DNA of 64,000 nucleotides from Croceitalea marina (lineage in GTDB: Bacteria > Bacteroidota > Bacteroidia > Flavobacteriales > Flavobacteriaceae): positions 587,542-651,541 of the forward strand of contig NZ_JBHULB010000007.1 in assembly GCF_042684265.1 (NCBI RefSeq). Reading direction: 5' to 3'. Positions 7,552-16,012 of this stretch are shown one piece after another. Within the stretch, counting starts at the first letter, position 1; every line of letters starts with the position of its first letter. The notes beneath the pieces were generated by a model that saw nothing but the letters and a program-made list of their open reading frames with translations, did not search any database and was not told the DNA's origin. The position numbers were made by a program, and so were the translations under genes.

Positions 7552-8529
7552 ATGAGTCAAAAAGCTTCCTTTATCAACGATTTGTCCTTACCAGCTGTAG
7601 CCGCGCCTATGTTCTTGATTTCCGGACCTAAACTGGTAATCGAATGTTGCAAAAACGGTATTGTAGGTACTTTTCCGGCATTAAACCAACGTACCAGCGA
7701 AGGTTTTGAAGAATGGCTTATTGAAATTAAAGCTGAATTAAAAAAATTTGAAGAGGAAACGGGCAAAAAACCAGCTCCATTTGGGGTAAACCTTATTGTT
7801 CACCCTACTAATCCACGATTAGAGGCCGATGTAAAACTGTGTATAAAACATAAAGTCCCTTTGGTAATAACCTCTTTAGGAGCTGTTTCTATGGTAATCG
7901 ATGCCATCCATAGTTATGGCGGATTGGTTTTTCATGATGTAATCAAAAAACGCCACGCAGAAAAAGCCGCTGGTGCGGGAGTCGATGGTTTAATATTGGT
8001 AGCGGCCGGGGCTGGTGGCCATGCAGGCACCATAAACCCGATGAGCTTAGTCGCAGAGGTTAAAAAATTCTTTGATAAGACCATTTTACTTTCAGGTTGT
8101 ATATCTACAGGTCGTGATATTGCTTCGGCAATGCAAATGGGCGCAGATCTCGCATATATGGGCACCCGTTTTATCAATGCCAATGAGAGCAAGGCGCCAC
8201 AAGAATACAAAGATATGATTATAGCAGCAGGGGCCAGTGACGTCACCTATACCGCGGCCATATCTGGTGTGCATGCCAACTTTTTAGCTGCAAGCTTAAA
8301 AGCTGCAGGGCTTACAGAAGAAGATTTAAAAAAAGACACCAAAATCGATTTTGGAAAAGAATTGGATACCGAAGCCAAAGCCTGGAAAACTATCTGGTCC
8401 GCAGGGCAAGGGGTAACTACTATAGAAAATACAATTCCGGTTGTTGAACTAATTGGTAATCTCAAAACGGAATTTAAAGAGGCAATTGAAGAGCAAGGTA
8501 AACTTTTAAACCGTTTTCCTAAAGAGTAA
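7552..8529 (+). CDS. NAD(P)H-dependent flavin oxidoreductase / nitronate monooxygenase family
   Basis: 325 residues from the ATG at 7552, chosen over an in-frame TTG 24 bases earlier because the conserved family start follows directly (SLPAVAAPMFLISGP). A TIM barrel with FMN-site features: GAGGHAG (153-159) carries the histidine that acts as catalytic base in nitronate monooxygenases, and LLSGCISTG and MGADLAYMGTRF form the phosphate-binding end. It may oxidise nitronates or act as a 2-enoyl-type flavin reductase; substrate not assignable. Cytoplasmic, monocistronic, divergent from the thioesterase. Confidence 0.85.
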   Translation: MSQKASFINDLSLPAVAAPMFLISGPKLVIECCKNGIVGTFPALNQRTSEGFEEWLIEIKAELKKFEEETGKKPAPFGVNLIVHPTNPRLEADVKLCIKHKVPLVITSLGAVSMVIDAIHSYGGLVFHDVIKKRHAEKAAGAGVDGLILVAAGAGGHAGTINPMSLVAEVKKFFDKTILLSGCISTGRDIASAMQMGADLAYMGTRFINANESKAPQEYKDMIIAAGASDVTYTAAISGVHANFLAASLKAAGLTEEDLKKDTKIDFGKELDTEAKAWKTIWSAGQGVTTIENTIPVVELIGNLKTEFKEAIEEQGKLLNRFPKE

Positions 8530-8583
8530 TAATTGGACCGTTCTTTTTGTAAATTGGAGCTTTAAACTACCAATTCACACACC

Positions 8584-9585
8584 ATGTACATTAAAAGAAA
8601 TATAAGCTGGGGCATAATCATGCGCTTTGCTTGGAAAAATCTCTTGTTTTTTATCATATATGCCGGGGTCATTTTTTCGTTCTATCACTTTTTAGAATGG
8701 AAGCATATAGATATTCCCTTTCAGCCATTATCCGTAATAGGTATTGCTGTTGCTTTCTATATTGGTTTTAAAAACAGCCAAAGTTATGATCGTTTTTGGG
8801 AAGGGCGTAAAATTTGGGGCGGTATCGTGAACTACTCCCGCACGTGGGCGAACAATGTTTTGAGCTTTGTCGAAAATGACCGTGCCGCACAGGTAACGTT
8901 GATCTACAGGCATATTGCATGGATCAACGCCTTGCGCATTCAACTGCGCCAACCCAACAGTTTTTCCAAAAAAGAAAATCGTGCCGTAGAACGTATGTTC
9001 GACAGGCATGGGGAGCGAAATCCTGTCTGCAGTGGTTTTGAACTCTTACTTGACCCAAAAGAAGTAGCAGATTTGGAGGAAAGAAAAAATGTGGCCACCC
9101 ATTTAATAAAAAATCAAGGTCTTCACCTAAAGCAATTGTTGGCCGAAGAAAAAATAACCGAGTTTGACAAACAGGTTTTTCATAATAATCTTGAAGAAAT
9201 GTACAACTTACAGGGAAAGTGCGAGCGCATTAAAAACACTCCTTTTCCTAGGCAATATGCCTATTTTAGTACTGTTTTTACATGGATTTTTGTGCTTTTG
9301 GTTCCTTTTGGACTATTGAATGTTTTTGAGTCTCAACTAGCAGCATTGGAACAAGGAAATAATTGGTGGCACATGATATTAATGATTTTCTTTTCAGTTT
9401 TGATTTCTTGGATTTTTACAACCATGGAAAAAGTAGGCAGTAATAGTGAAGATCCTTTTGAAGGCCGTATCAATGACGTTCCTATGACAGCGCTTTGCAA
9501 AACCATAGAAATTGATTTAAGGGACATGTTAGATGAGGAAAGTCTTCCCGAAAAAACAAAACCAATACATAATATATTGTACTAA
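8584..9585 (+). CDS. bestrophin-family chloride channel homologue (UPF0187)
   Basis: 333 residues. The N-terminus runs from an amphipathic start into a transmembrane helix, then IGFKNSQSYDRFWEGRKIWGGIVNYSR, the most conserved bestrophin stretch. Further hydrophobic segments lie around residues 235-290, and the C-terminus has EDPFEGRINDVPMTALC followed by an acidic tail. Bacterial relatives form pentameric ion channels in the inner membrane. The stop codon overlaps the next ATG (TAATG), indicating coupling to the hydrolase downstream. Confidence 0.92.
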   Translation: MYIKRNISWGIIMRFAWKNLLFFIIYAGVIFSFYHFLEWKHIDIPFQPLSVIGIAVAFYIGFKNSQSYDRFWEGRKIWGGIVNYSRTWANNVLSFVENDRAAQVTLIYRHIAWINALRIQLRQPNSFSKKENRAVERMFDRHGERNPVCSGFELLLDPKEVADLEERKNVATHLIKNQGLHLKQLLAEEKITEFDKQVFHNNLEEMYNLQGKCERIKNTPFPRQYAYFSTVFTWIFVLLVPFGLLNVFESQLAALEQGNNWWHMILMIFFSVLISWIFTTMEKVGSNSEDPFEGRINDVPMTALCKTIEIDLRDMLDEESLPEKTKPIHNILY

Positions 9586-10544
9586 TGCCTTTAGTTCCCT
9601 CTAACTATAAACCTCCATTTCCGTTTAGAAATGGTCATTTCTCTACCATATACTCTGGGGTTTTTAGAAAGGTTCACGGTCTGGTACAAAAACGCGAGCG
9701 CATCGAACTCGCTGATGGAGATTTTTTAGATTTAGACTGGAGTGAAAGTAAGTCAAACACGAACAAAGTTGTTATTCTAATACATGGTCTTGAAGGTAAC
9801 GCGCAACGTCATTACATCACGGGGAGTGCGAAAAAATTCAATCAAAACGGTTTTGATGCTTGTGCCATAAATTTAAGAGGATGCAGTGGAGAACAAAATC
9901 GATTATACCGCACCTATCATTCTGGCGCTTCAGATGATTTGATAGAAGTAATTCAACATGTGTTAAATACAAAATCTTACGAGTCCATTTTTCTTATGGG
10001 TTATAGCCTCGGCGGCAACCTTTTGCTGAAATATTTAGGTGAGGTCAATAAAATTCCACCGCAACTAAAAGGTGCGGTAGGTGTATCTGTACCATGCAGT
10101 CTAAAAAGTGCGAGTGATGAATTGTTAAAATCAAAAAATGCGATTTACTCGCAACGGTTTAAAAAACACTTACTGGCCAAACTGCATGAAAAAAAACAAA
10201 TGTTCCCCCAAAAAATATCAGAAACCGATATTAAATTGATAACTACCTTAAAAGATTTTGATGATGTCTATACCAGTAAAGCACACGGATTTGTAGATGC
10301 GCTAGACTATTACGAAAAATGTAGTTGTCAACAATTTTTACCTAACATTAAAATACCTAGCCTCATTTTAAATGCCAAGAACGATTCTTTTTTAGGTGAG
10401 GCCTGCTACCCGTATAAAGAAGCACTTGAAAATTCCAAATTATTTCTAGAAGTACCTGACTTTGGAGGACATGTAGGCTTTTGGGGAAGAAAAAATATAA
10501 GCTATGCCGAAAAGCGGGGAGTAGAATTTTTAAACTCGTTGTAG
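9585..10544 (+). CDS. YheT/ABHD1-type alpha/beta hydrolase
   Basis: 319 residues, typical for YheT. The catalytic triad can be placed: Ser141 in GYSLGGN, Asp267 in LNAKNDSF and His296 in FGGHVGFWG; the oxyanion segment is LIHGLEGN (65-72). The family contains lipases and esterases of poorly known substrate. No signal peptide. Translation is coupled to the bestrophin gene by a one-base stop/start overlap. Confidence 0.88.
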   Translation: MPLVPSNYKPPFPFRNGHFSTIYSGVFRKVHGLVQKRERIELADGDFLDLDWSESKSNTNKVVILIHGLEGNAQRHYITGSAKKFNQNGFDACAINLRGCSGEQNRLYRTYHSGASDDLIEVIQHVLNTKSYESIFLMGYSLGGNLLLKYLGEVNKIPPQLKGAVGVSVPCSLKSASDELLKSKNAIYSQRFKKHLLAKLHEKKQMFPQKISETDIKLITTLKDFDDVYTSKAHGFVDALDYYEKCSCQQFLPNIKIPSLILNAKNDSFLGEACYPYKEALENSKLFLEVPDFGGHVGFWGRKNISYAEKRGVEFLNSL

Positions 10545-10639
10545 CTTATTGTTATAAAAAGAAAGTTGCTTTTGTTAAGGGGCAAAGTTTGACTTATATT
10601 AGTGGCTCTAATCAACGTAACGATTAAACAAAAAGCAAG

Positions 10640-11116
10640 ATGAAAAAAGTAATTCTGTTCATTGCCTTAGGAGCTTTTATAGCAAGTTGTGGCGGAAAGA
10701 AAGAAGAAAAGAAAGACGGATTTGAGGTAAGCCGAACGAAATCTGCAGATAAAAAAGAGGAAAATGCCGGGGTACCGACAGATTTAGATAATAAAGGTGT
10801 TGGGCCTATTAAAAATGTGGACTTTGCCGCTGACATCGATACTGAAATGGCGGCCCGAGGAGAAGCCAAATTCAATGCCATCTGTGTAGCGTGCCATATG
10901 ATAGAAGGCAGAATGATTGGGCCCGCTATGAAAGGAGTGTATGAACGTCGCAGTCCAGAATGGGTAATGAACATGATTTTAAACCCTGATGGTATGTTAA
11001 AAGAGGATCCTATTGCAAAGGCTTTACTCAAAGAATATAACAACGCAATAATGCTCAATCAAAATTTAAGTAAAGATGAAGCTCGTGATGTTGCCGAGTA
11101 TCTTCGTACCTTATAA
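10640..11116 (+). CDS. lipoprotein c-type cytochrome
   Basis: 158 residues. A lipoprotein signal peptide (FIALGAFIASC, Cys17) precedes a charged linker rich in Lys/Glu (about 20-60) and one class I cytochrome c domain with the heme-binding motif CVACH (82-86). The likely axial methionine is Met138 in NNAIMLNQNLS. The end DEARDVAEYLRTL is the usual C-terminal helix. A periplasm-facing electron carrier, possibly donating to a terminal oxidase. Monocistronic, with a good terminator just downstream. Confidence 0.88.
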   Translation: MKKVILFIALGAFIASCGGKKEEKKDGFEVSRTKSADKKEENAGVPTDLDNKGVGPIKNVDFAADIDTEMAARGEAKFNAICVACHMIEGRMIGPAMKGVYERRSPEWVMNMILNPDGMLKEDPIAKALLKEYNNAIMLNQNLSKDEARDVAEYLRTL

Positions 11117-11134
11117 AACTTTTTTACCTAATTT

Positions 11135-11179
11135 AAATGCTGTTATGCTGCCAAAAGGTTGGCTTAACAGCATTTTTTA
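11135..11179 (+). terminator. intrinsic terminator after the cytochrome c gene
   Basis: AAATGCTGTTA (11135-11145) pairs perfectly with TAACAGCATTT (11165-11175), with an inner GCC/GGC step, followed by a T-rich tract. Confidence 0.85.
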
Positions 11180-11195
11180 TTAAAAGCAATTTCAA

Positions 11196-11915
11196 ATGAA
11201 AATCTTTTTCTCAATAGTATTCACACTGTTTTCGTTTTGTGCACTGCAGTCTCAGTCTCTCATCGGTGCTTGGGAGACAGAGAAATCCGTAAAGACCGAT
11301 TCAATCACAAAAGGCTTTAAAATTGTATTTATTTTTTCTAAAAATCACCATGTGGCCTCAGCGTATGATGCTAAAACAGGCGCTTTTATGGCAACATTTG
11401 GAGGGAGTTGGTCTACTAATGGTAATTCCATTTCCCAAACGATTGAATTTGATTCCCAAAATCCTGATAGAATTGGCAAGACCAAGTCTTATGAGATAGA
11501 ACTCACCGCTAATTCATTATACTTGAAAGGTGATAATATTAAACTAAAACGCATAGATAGTGGGGGCCCAGGTATACTTAGCGGGGCTTGGTTAATGTCT
11601 GGCCGTAAACGTTATGGGGAGTTTCAAAGTAGGGATACCAACAGACCCCGAAAGACCATGAAAATACTTTCGGGAACCCGGTTTCAATGGATTGCCTATA
11701 ACACAGAAACCAAAGAGTTTATGGGTACTGGTGGCGGAACGTATACCACCATCGATGGCAAGTATACCGAAAATATTGAATTTTTCTCAAGAGATGATTC
11801 ACGTGTTGGCGCAAGTCTTGGTTTTGATTTTGAATTGAAAGACGGCGATTGGCATCATTCTGGTTTTAGCAGTAAGGGCGACCCACTTTATGAAATTTGG
11901 AGTTTGAGGCAGTAG
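11196..11915 (+). CDS. secreted protein with two copies of a beta-rich domain
   Basis: 239 residues with a signal peptide ending near CALQSQ. The mature protein is two copies of one unit, about 23-118 and 129-238. Each starts with GAW and shares the pattern TGAFMATFGGSW / TKEFMGTGGGTY, then TIEFDSQNPDRIGKTKSYEIEL / NIEFFSRDDSRVGASLGFDFEL. The pattern suggests a lipocalin-like or META-like beta barrel duplicated within the gene. No catalytic motif recognised; periplasmic or secreted. It is followed 24 bp later by a secreted DinB protein and may share its transcript. Confidence 0.72.
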   Translation: MKIFFSIVFTLFSFCALQSQSLIGAWETEKSVKTDSITKGFKIVFIFSKNHHVASAYDAKTGAFMATFGGSWSTNGNSISQTIEFDSQNPDRIGKTKSYEIELTANSLYLKGDNIKLKRIDSGGPGILSGAWLMSGRKRYGEFQSRDTNRPRKTMKILSGTRFQWIAYNTETKEFMGTGGGTYTTIDGKYTENIEFFSRDDSRVGASLGFDFELKDGDWHHSGFSSKGDPLYEIWSLRQ

Positions 11916-11939
11916 GTAGTAAAATTATTAAAACTAAAT

Positions 11940-12527
11940 ATGAAAAGATTATTTTTAATCGTAGTTCTTGTATCAGTTTATCATTTAGAAGCCCAAGATA
12001 TGAAGGTTCCATATGAACAAATTCCCGAAGCGCCATCAGATTACACTACCGGAAATGTTATAGGTAGAATGATCGATGGTCTAGGTTATCGTTTTCACTG
12101 GGCCACAAAAGACCTTACAAAAGCAGATTTAGACTATAAAGCTTCTAAGGAAGGAAGAACTATTCTTGAAACTTTACAGCATATTTATGGTATGTCTGAA
12201 ATGATTTTAGAAGCCCCAAAAGGCGAACCCAGTATTCGACCTAAAGATTTTAGTAGCTATTCTTTTGAAGAATTACGAAAAAAAACCTTGGAGAATTTGC
12301 AGGCAGCAAGCCAGCTCGTAAAGGGTAAAAATGCAGATGAAGTTTCAAATTTTAAGGTGACTTTCGAGCGAGGTGGCAAACAAACCGATTTTCCATACTG
12401 GAATATGCTTAATGGAATGCTGTCTGACTGTATTCATCATACGGGCCAAATCGTTACCATGCGAAGGGCCAACGGCAATCCGCAAAACCCAAAAGTAAAT
12501 GTGTTTTTAGGAAAAACCAGAGAATAG
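11940..12527 (+). CDS. exported DinB-superfamily protein
   Basis: 195 residues. A signal peptide (MKRLFLIVVLVSVYHLEAQD) makes this an exported member of a superfamily that is mostly cytoplasmic. The DinB four-helix core shows metal-site histidines in ETLQHIYGMSE and in CIHHTGQIVTMR. Expected to bind a divalent metal; reaction unknown. It lies between the duplicated secreted protein and a small membrane-anchored protein, with short gaps (24 and 3 bp), suggesting a three-gene transcript. Confidence 0.8.
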   Translation: MKRLFLIVVLVSVYHLEAQDMKVPYEQIPEAPSDYTTGNVIGRMIDGLGYRFHWATKDLTKADLDYKASKEGRTILETLQHIYGMSEMILEAPKGEPSIRPKDFSSYSFEELRKKTLENLQAASQLVKGKNADEVSNFKVTFERGGKQTDFPYWNMLNGMLSDCIHHTGQIVTMRRANGNPQNPKVNVFLGKTRE

Positions 12528-12530
12528 TTT

Positions 12531-13055
12531 ATGGCCAAGAAAAAAAGCTTTTGGAGTAGCGAAAAAATAATGAGTACAAGTGCCGTAGTTATAAGCATAC
12601 TTACCTTAGCTGTATTCATTTACCAGACCAATCTAATTAGAAAAGAACAGCATACCGCAGTTTTTCCTTACTTAGAACTGGGGCATAGCGGTATACAAAC
12701 AGATTTTTATCGTTTTACGCTGGAAAATAAAGGCATTGGCCCTGCCATCATTACAGATGTAAAACTTCACTATGAAAAAAAGGAAGTGGAAGAGCGTCTA
12801 GCTGTATTCATCAGTAAAAAAAGAGATAGTGTAAAGTATGCTTTTAATTATGACGATATCTACATAAATAGGTTCATTACGGCTGGAGAGGAAATTACTT
12901 TAATTTCCCCAGATACTTTGAGCAAAAAAGCTTCGAGCTTTTTCGAAAAAATACTGCTTGATGAAAATCTAGATTTAGAAATCACTTATGAATCTATTTA
13001 TGGTGACAGCTGGAAGATTTCTAAATTGAGCACAGGAGCCCAGAGGCTAGATTAA
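12531..13055 (+). CDS. membrane-anchored protein of unknown function
   Basis: 174 residues. A lysine-rich N-terminus is followed by one transmembrane helix (about 16-34, VVISILTLAVFIYQT) and then a soluble domain of alternating strands with FRFTLENKGIGPAIITDVKLHY-like wording (about 60-85), typical of small beta domains in flavobacterial membrane proteins. No function recognised. Begins 3 bp after the exported DinB gene, so probably the last gene of that unit. A hairpin follows the stop. Confidence 0.65.
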   Translation: MAKKKSFWSSEKIMSTSAVVISILTLAVFIYQTNLIRKEQHTAVFPYLELGHSGIQTDFYRFTLENKGIGPAIITDVKLHYEKKEVEERLAVFISKKRDSVKYAFNYDDIYINRFITAGEEITLISPDTLSKKASSFFEKILLDENLDLEITYESIYGDSWKISKLSTGAQRLD

Positions 13056-13061
13056 AAGAGT

Positions 13062-13089
13062 TTTGAAATTATCATCTGGTAATTTCAAA
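13062..13089. terminator. hairpin between converging genes, probable terminator
   Basis: TTTGAAATTA (13062-13071) and TAATTTCAAA (13080-13089) form a perfect 10-bp stem with an 8-base loop, followed by an AT-rich tract. It sits between a plus-strand gene and the converging minus-strand gene and could serve both. Confidence 0.6.
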
Positions 13090-13156
13090 GTTATTATTTT
13101 TCGCTTTTTTTTAAGCTTGAGCTTTATCTTTTTTCAACTCTAATCTCAACTAATAC

Positions 13157-13810
13157 TTATTCACTTAAATACTTATCGATTACCGTTTTTTGGTTCAGAT
13201 AGATTCGTTTTTTTGAAACCAATAAAAATCTATAGGTCGATACCGTATTTGCAAACTCTCTGGAGTAGTACAACTTTTTATCGTTTTCTGAATCTGCATT
13301 AACCTTATTCCAATTCACCAAATCAAAGTTTGTTTTTATATAAGGGTAGAAGTGATTGTCATAAAGATTTTGATTACTAGTATTTATTTGTGCTACACTT
13401 TTAAAATCTTCATATAATGAAATGACTTTTCGCTTTTTATTATAATTGTTCAAAAACCTTATGTCACCCGATTGAACAAGAACGTTATAGGCATTGGTAC
13501 TGATATCCATATTTCTTAAATCTAAAAGTTTTGTAGCCAAATCCCTGATTTTTTTAGGTCTTTGCCCATTAGATATTTCAGATAATAGCGAATCACAATT
13601 TTGAATTTGAACGGTAATCTGTTCTATTGATAAATCTAATTTCTCTGCATTTTCTTGACATTCATATCGTATTTGAGAAAGGTGGTTTTCTATTAAGCTT
13701 TCTCTTGCTTGATTATCGGAACATTTATTTAATTGAAATGCTATCAATATTCCTATAAGGACCACAAAAAATTCCAACGAATGATTTAACCAATCTATTT
13801 TTTTTTTCAT
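13157..13810 (-). CDS. DUF6090-like membrane-anchored protein
   Basis: 217 residues. A short basic start precedes a transmembrane helix containing VVLIGILIAFQLNK (about 16-29), the hallmark of the flavobacterial DUF6090 group. A helical soluble part follows (residues 40-215) with NVLVQSGDIRFLNNYNKKRKVISLYEDF, matching the 'nsgd..fl.n..l...l..Y' pattern of that group. The usual FFRKIR amphipathic N-terminus is missing, so this is a diverged member. Role unknown. Two closer members sit in tandem at 58432-59887. Confidence 0.6.
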   Translation of the reverse strand: MKKKIDWLNHSLEFFVVLIGILIAFQLNKCSDNQARESLIENHLSQIRYECQENAEKLDLSIEQITVQIQNCDSLLSEISNGQRPKKIRDLATKLLDLRNMDISTNAYNVLVQSGDIRFLNNYNKKRKVISLYEDFKSVAQINTSNQNLYDNHFYPYIKTNFDLVNWNKVNADSENDKKLYYSREFANTVSTYRFLLVSKKRIYLNQKTVIDKYLSE

Positions 13811-13993
13811 TTCAATTCTATTTTCTAAAAAAGTAAGAAGATTTTCCTTAGTTAGTTTGAATGTATAACATTATCAAATCTAAAAACAAGGTTTTCGCTT
13901 ATGTAATTTATGAATATTCTATTAGACAGTTGATTAGAATATCTATTGTAACAAAACCACTTTTTTCACTACCCATAATAAAAGCAGCAGATT

Positions 13994-14271
13994 ATGGAGT
14001 ATTCAGGACAACCCATGAAGGTAGTGAAGGCTAACCGAGCTCTACTAAAAAAGAGAAAAGAAGTTTTAAAGAACTACGAAAAGACTATATAGGATATGCA
14101 AGTGAGACTAGGCTTAGTTTTAAAGAATTGACTCCTTTTGAGCAGCAAAAAATTCGGGATAAAATAATTGCACAAGCTAAGAAAGATAAAGCGCATAATA
14201 TAAAAATGGGCCTTGTTGCGCTCTTTCTCCTATGCCTAATTGTTTTTGGGCTATATCGCTTGTTTTCTTAG
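13994..14271 (+). CDS. small membrane protein readable only through a -1 frameshift (or frameshifted pseudogene)
   Basis: The ATG at 13994 opens a frame with NRALLKK that stops at 14092 after 32 residues. A -1 shift at 14047-14053 gives a continuous 92-residue protein ending with TAG at 14269. The shifted part reads RSFKELRKDYIGYASET, then LSFKELTPFEQQKIRDKI, a lysine-rich stretch, and a C-terminal transmembrane helix (MGLVALFLLCLIVFGLYRLF). The -1 frame alone has a stop at 14032 and no ATG before the junction, so neither part makes sense separately. The parts together resemble a known type of small flavobacterial protein (soluble helix plus C-terminal anchor). Either programmed frameshifting, a real indel, or a sequencing error in six A. 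Confidence 0.6.
14047..14053 (+). promoter_or_regulatory. A AAA AAG slippery heptamer
   Basis: In the zero frame the bases read A AAA AAG exactly, the heptamer used for -1 frameshifting in E. coli dnaX. It is the only sensible place to join the two open parts of the small gene. No strong downstream stem-loop was found by eye. Confidence 0.5.
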
Positions 14272-14275
14272 AAAG

Positions 14276-15904
14276 TTATAATCCCCATAGCTTAAAAGGA
14301 TTATTGGTGTCGGACTCTGATTTGGTCACAATTTTATCGGCAACCACTTTATAGGTTGGGTCTTCCATAAGGTTGACCTCTATAATGTCTTCCGCATTTT
14401 TTAACAAACGCACACAGTCTTTACTCAAATGCCTTAAATGCACTTTTTTACCTGCATTTGCATAACGCTCGGTAATTTTATTTAAAGCTTCAATACCCGA
14501 CATATCAGCTACACGGCTTTCTTGGAAATCAATAATAACCTCATCGGGGTCGTTTTGAATATCGAACTTTTCGGCAAATAAGGTGGTCGAACCAAAGAAT
14601 AAAGGGCCGTAGATTTCATAATGTTTTATACCATCTTCATCGACATGTTTTCTGGCACGAATGCGTTTTGCATTCTCCCATGAATAAGCCAATGCCGAAA
14701 TGATAACCCCCAATAATACCGCAACCGCAAGGTTATGGGTAATTGCCGTAATTAAAGTGACCAAAATCATAACAATAACATCAGAATTGGGCATTTTACG
14801 AAAGGTCTTAAAACTCGCCCATTCAAAAGTTCCGATGGCCACCATAAACATTAAGCCTACCAATGCCGCCATAGGTAAGCGCTCAATAAGGCTACTGCCA
14901 AACATAATAAATACCAAAAGCATTACTGCAGCGGTTATACCCGATAGTCTTGCCCGCGCACCAGAAGAGGTATTGATCAAACTCTGCCCAATCATGGCAC
15001 AACCGCCCATACCGGATAAAAATCCTGAGAGTATGTTTGCCGTTCCTTGGGCAACACACTCTTTATTACCTCGGCCTCGTGTTTCTGTAATCTCGTCTAT
15101 AATATTTAAGGTCAGTAAACTTTCGATAAGACCAACACCAGCTACAATACCGGCATAGGGCAAAATAATCATAAAAGTCTCCCAAGTAAATGGTATTTGA
15201 GGGATAGAAAGTGGAGGAAATCCGCCTTTTATAGTCTCTCCTTCACGCATCGTATCTGCAACGGTAAGCGTGTCTACACCAAAACCCAAAACTATTGCCG
15301 AAACAATAACAATGGCCACTAACGAAGATGGTACTGCTTTTGTCAGTTTTGGTAAACCCCAAATAATTAACATGGTCAATAGGGTTAAGCCAAGCATAAT
15401 ATATAACGAAGAACCTGATAGCAGTTCGTCTGTTCCTTTTTGATAAAAATTAGGAAACTGGGCCATAAAGATGATAATGGCCAATCCGTTTACAAATCCG
15501 AACATCACGGGATGCGGTACTAAACGAATAAACTTACCTAATCGAAGTATTCCAGCAAGAATCTGAAATGCTCCCGCAATAATAACGGTAGCAAAAACGT
15601 AGTTTAGAATCGTTTCTGGTTCAATACCCGGAAACGTATTTTTAAGCTCTAGTATTAAGCCCACAAAAATTACGGCTACCGCCCCTGTTGCACCAGATAT
15701 CATTCCTGGCCGCCCCCCCAAAATCGAGGTCACCAACGCCAAAATAAAAGCGGCATAAAGTCCTGTTAATGGAGAAAATCCAGGAATAAGTGCAAAAGCA
15801 ATAGCTTCTGGAACTAGAGCCAGTGCAACTGTTAGTCCTGAAAGGATTTCAGTCTTGTAATCTACTTTTTGTTTAAAGTCAAAAAGATTGAGGTACTTTT
15901 TCAT
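14276..15904 (-). CDS. SulP-family anion transporter with STAS domain
   Basis: 542 residues. A polytopic membrane part of 12-14 segments (about 15-410) contains the SulP features PEAIAFALIPGFSPLTGLYAAF (TM1-2) and GGCAMIGQSLINTSSGARARLSG (TM8-9 region). The C-terminal STAS domain (about 430-525) contains VADMSGIEALNKI. Members carry sulfate, bicarbonate or other anions, often sodium coupled. The NTSSGARARLSG form groups it with sulfate or general members more than with the two SulP proteins near carbonic anhydrase at 49-53 kb, but the substrate is not proven. The 3' end is 4 bp from the convergent frameshifted gene. Confidence 0.9.
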   Translation of the reverse strand: MKKYLNLFDFKQKVDYKTEILSGLTVALALVPEAIAFALIPGFSPLTGLYAAFILALVTSILGGRPGMISGATGAVAVIFVGLILELKNTFPGIEPETILNYVFATVIIAGAFQILAGILRLGKFIRLVPHPVMFGFVNGLAIIIFMAQFPNFYQKGTDELLSGSSLYIMLGLTLLTMLIIWGLPKLTKAVPSSLVAIVIVSAIVLGFGVDTLTVADTMREGETIKGGFPPLSIPQIPFTWETFMIILPYAGIVAGVGLIESLLTLNIIDEITETRGRGNKECVAQGTANILSGFLSGMGGCAMIGQSLINTSSGARARLSGITAAVMLLVFIMFGSSLIERLPMAALVGLMFMVAIGTFEWASFKTFRKMPNSDVIVMILVTLITAITHNLAVAVLLGVIISALAYSWENAKRIRARKHVDEDGIKHYEIYGPLFFGSTTLFAEKFDIQNDPDEVIIDFQESRVADMSGIEALNKITERYANAGKKVHLRHLSKDCVRLLKNAEDIIEVNLMEDPTYKVVADKIVTKSESDTNNPFKLWGL

Positions 15905-16012
15905 GGGTACTGTTTGAAGCGCGCAAAAATACCATTATTTTAAAGAATAGTCTTAAGCCCCTTATTTTGCATACGACCTTAACTTATTACCATATTCATT
16001 CTTTAAGACTAA

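Noticed and set aside
14700..15158. 152-residue plus-strand frame within the SulP gene
   Set aside because: Antisense shadow of a well-supported membrane transporter.
15940..16012. complementary segments around TAGTCTTAA and TTAAGACTA after the Dabb gene
   Set aside because: Arms are about 60 bp apart and cross other partial complementarity; no good single hairpin or T-run.
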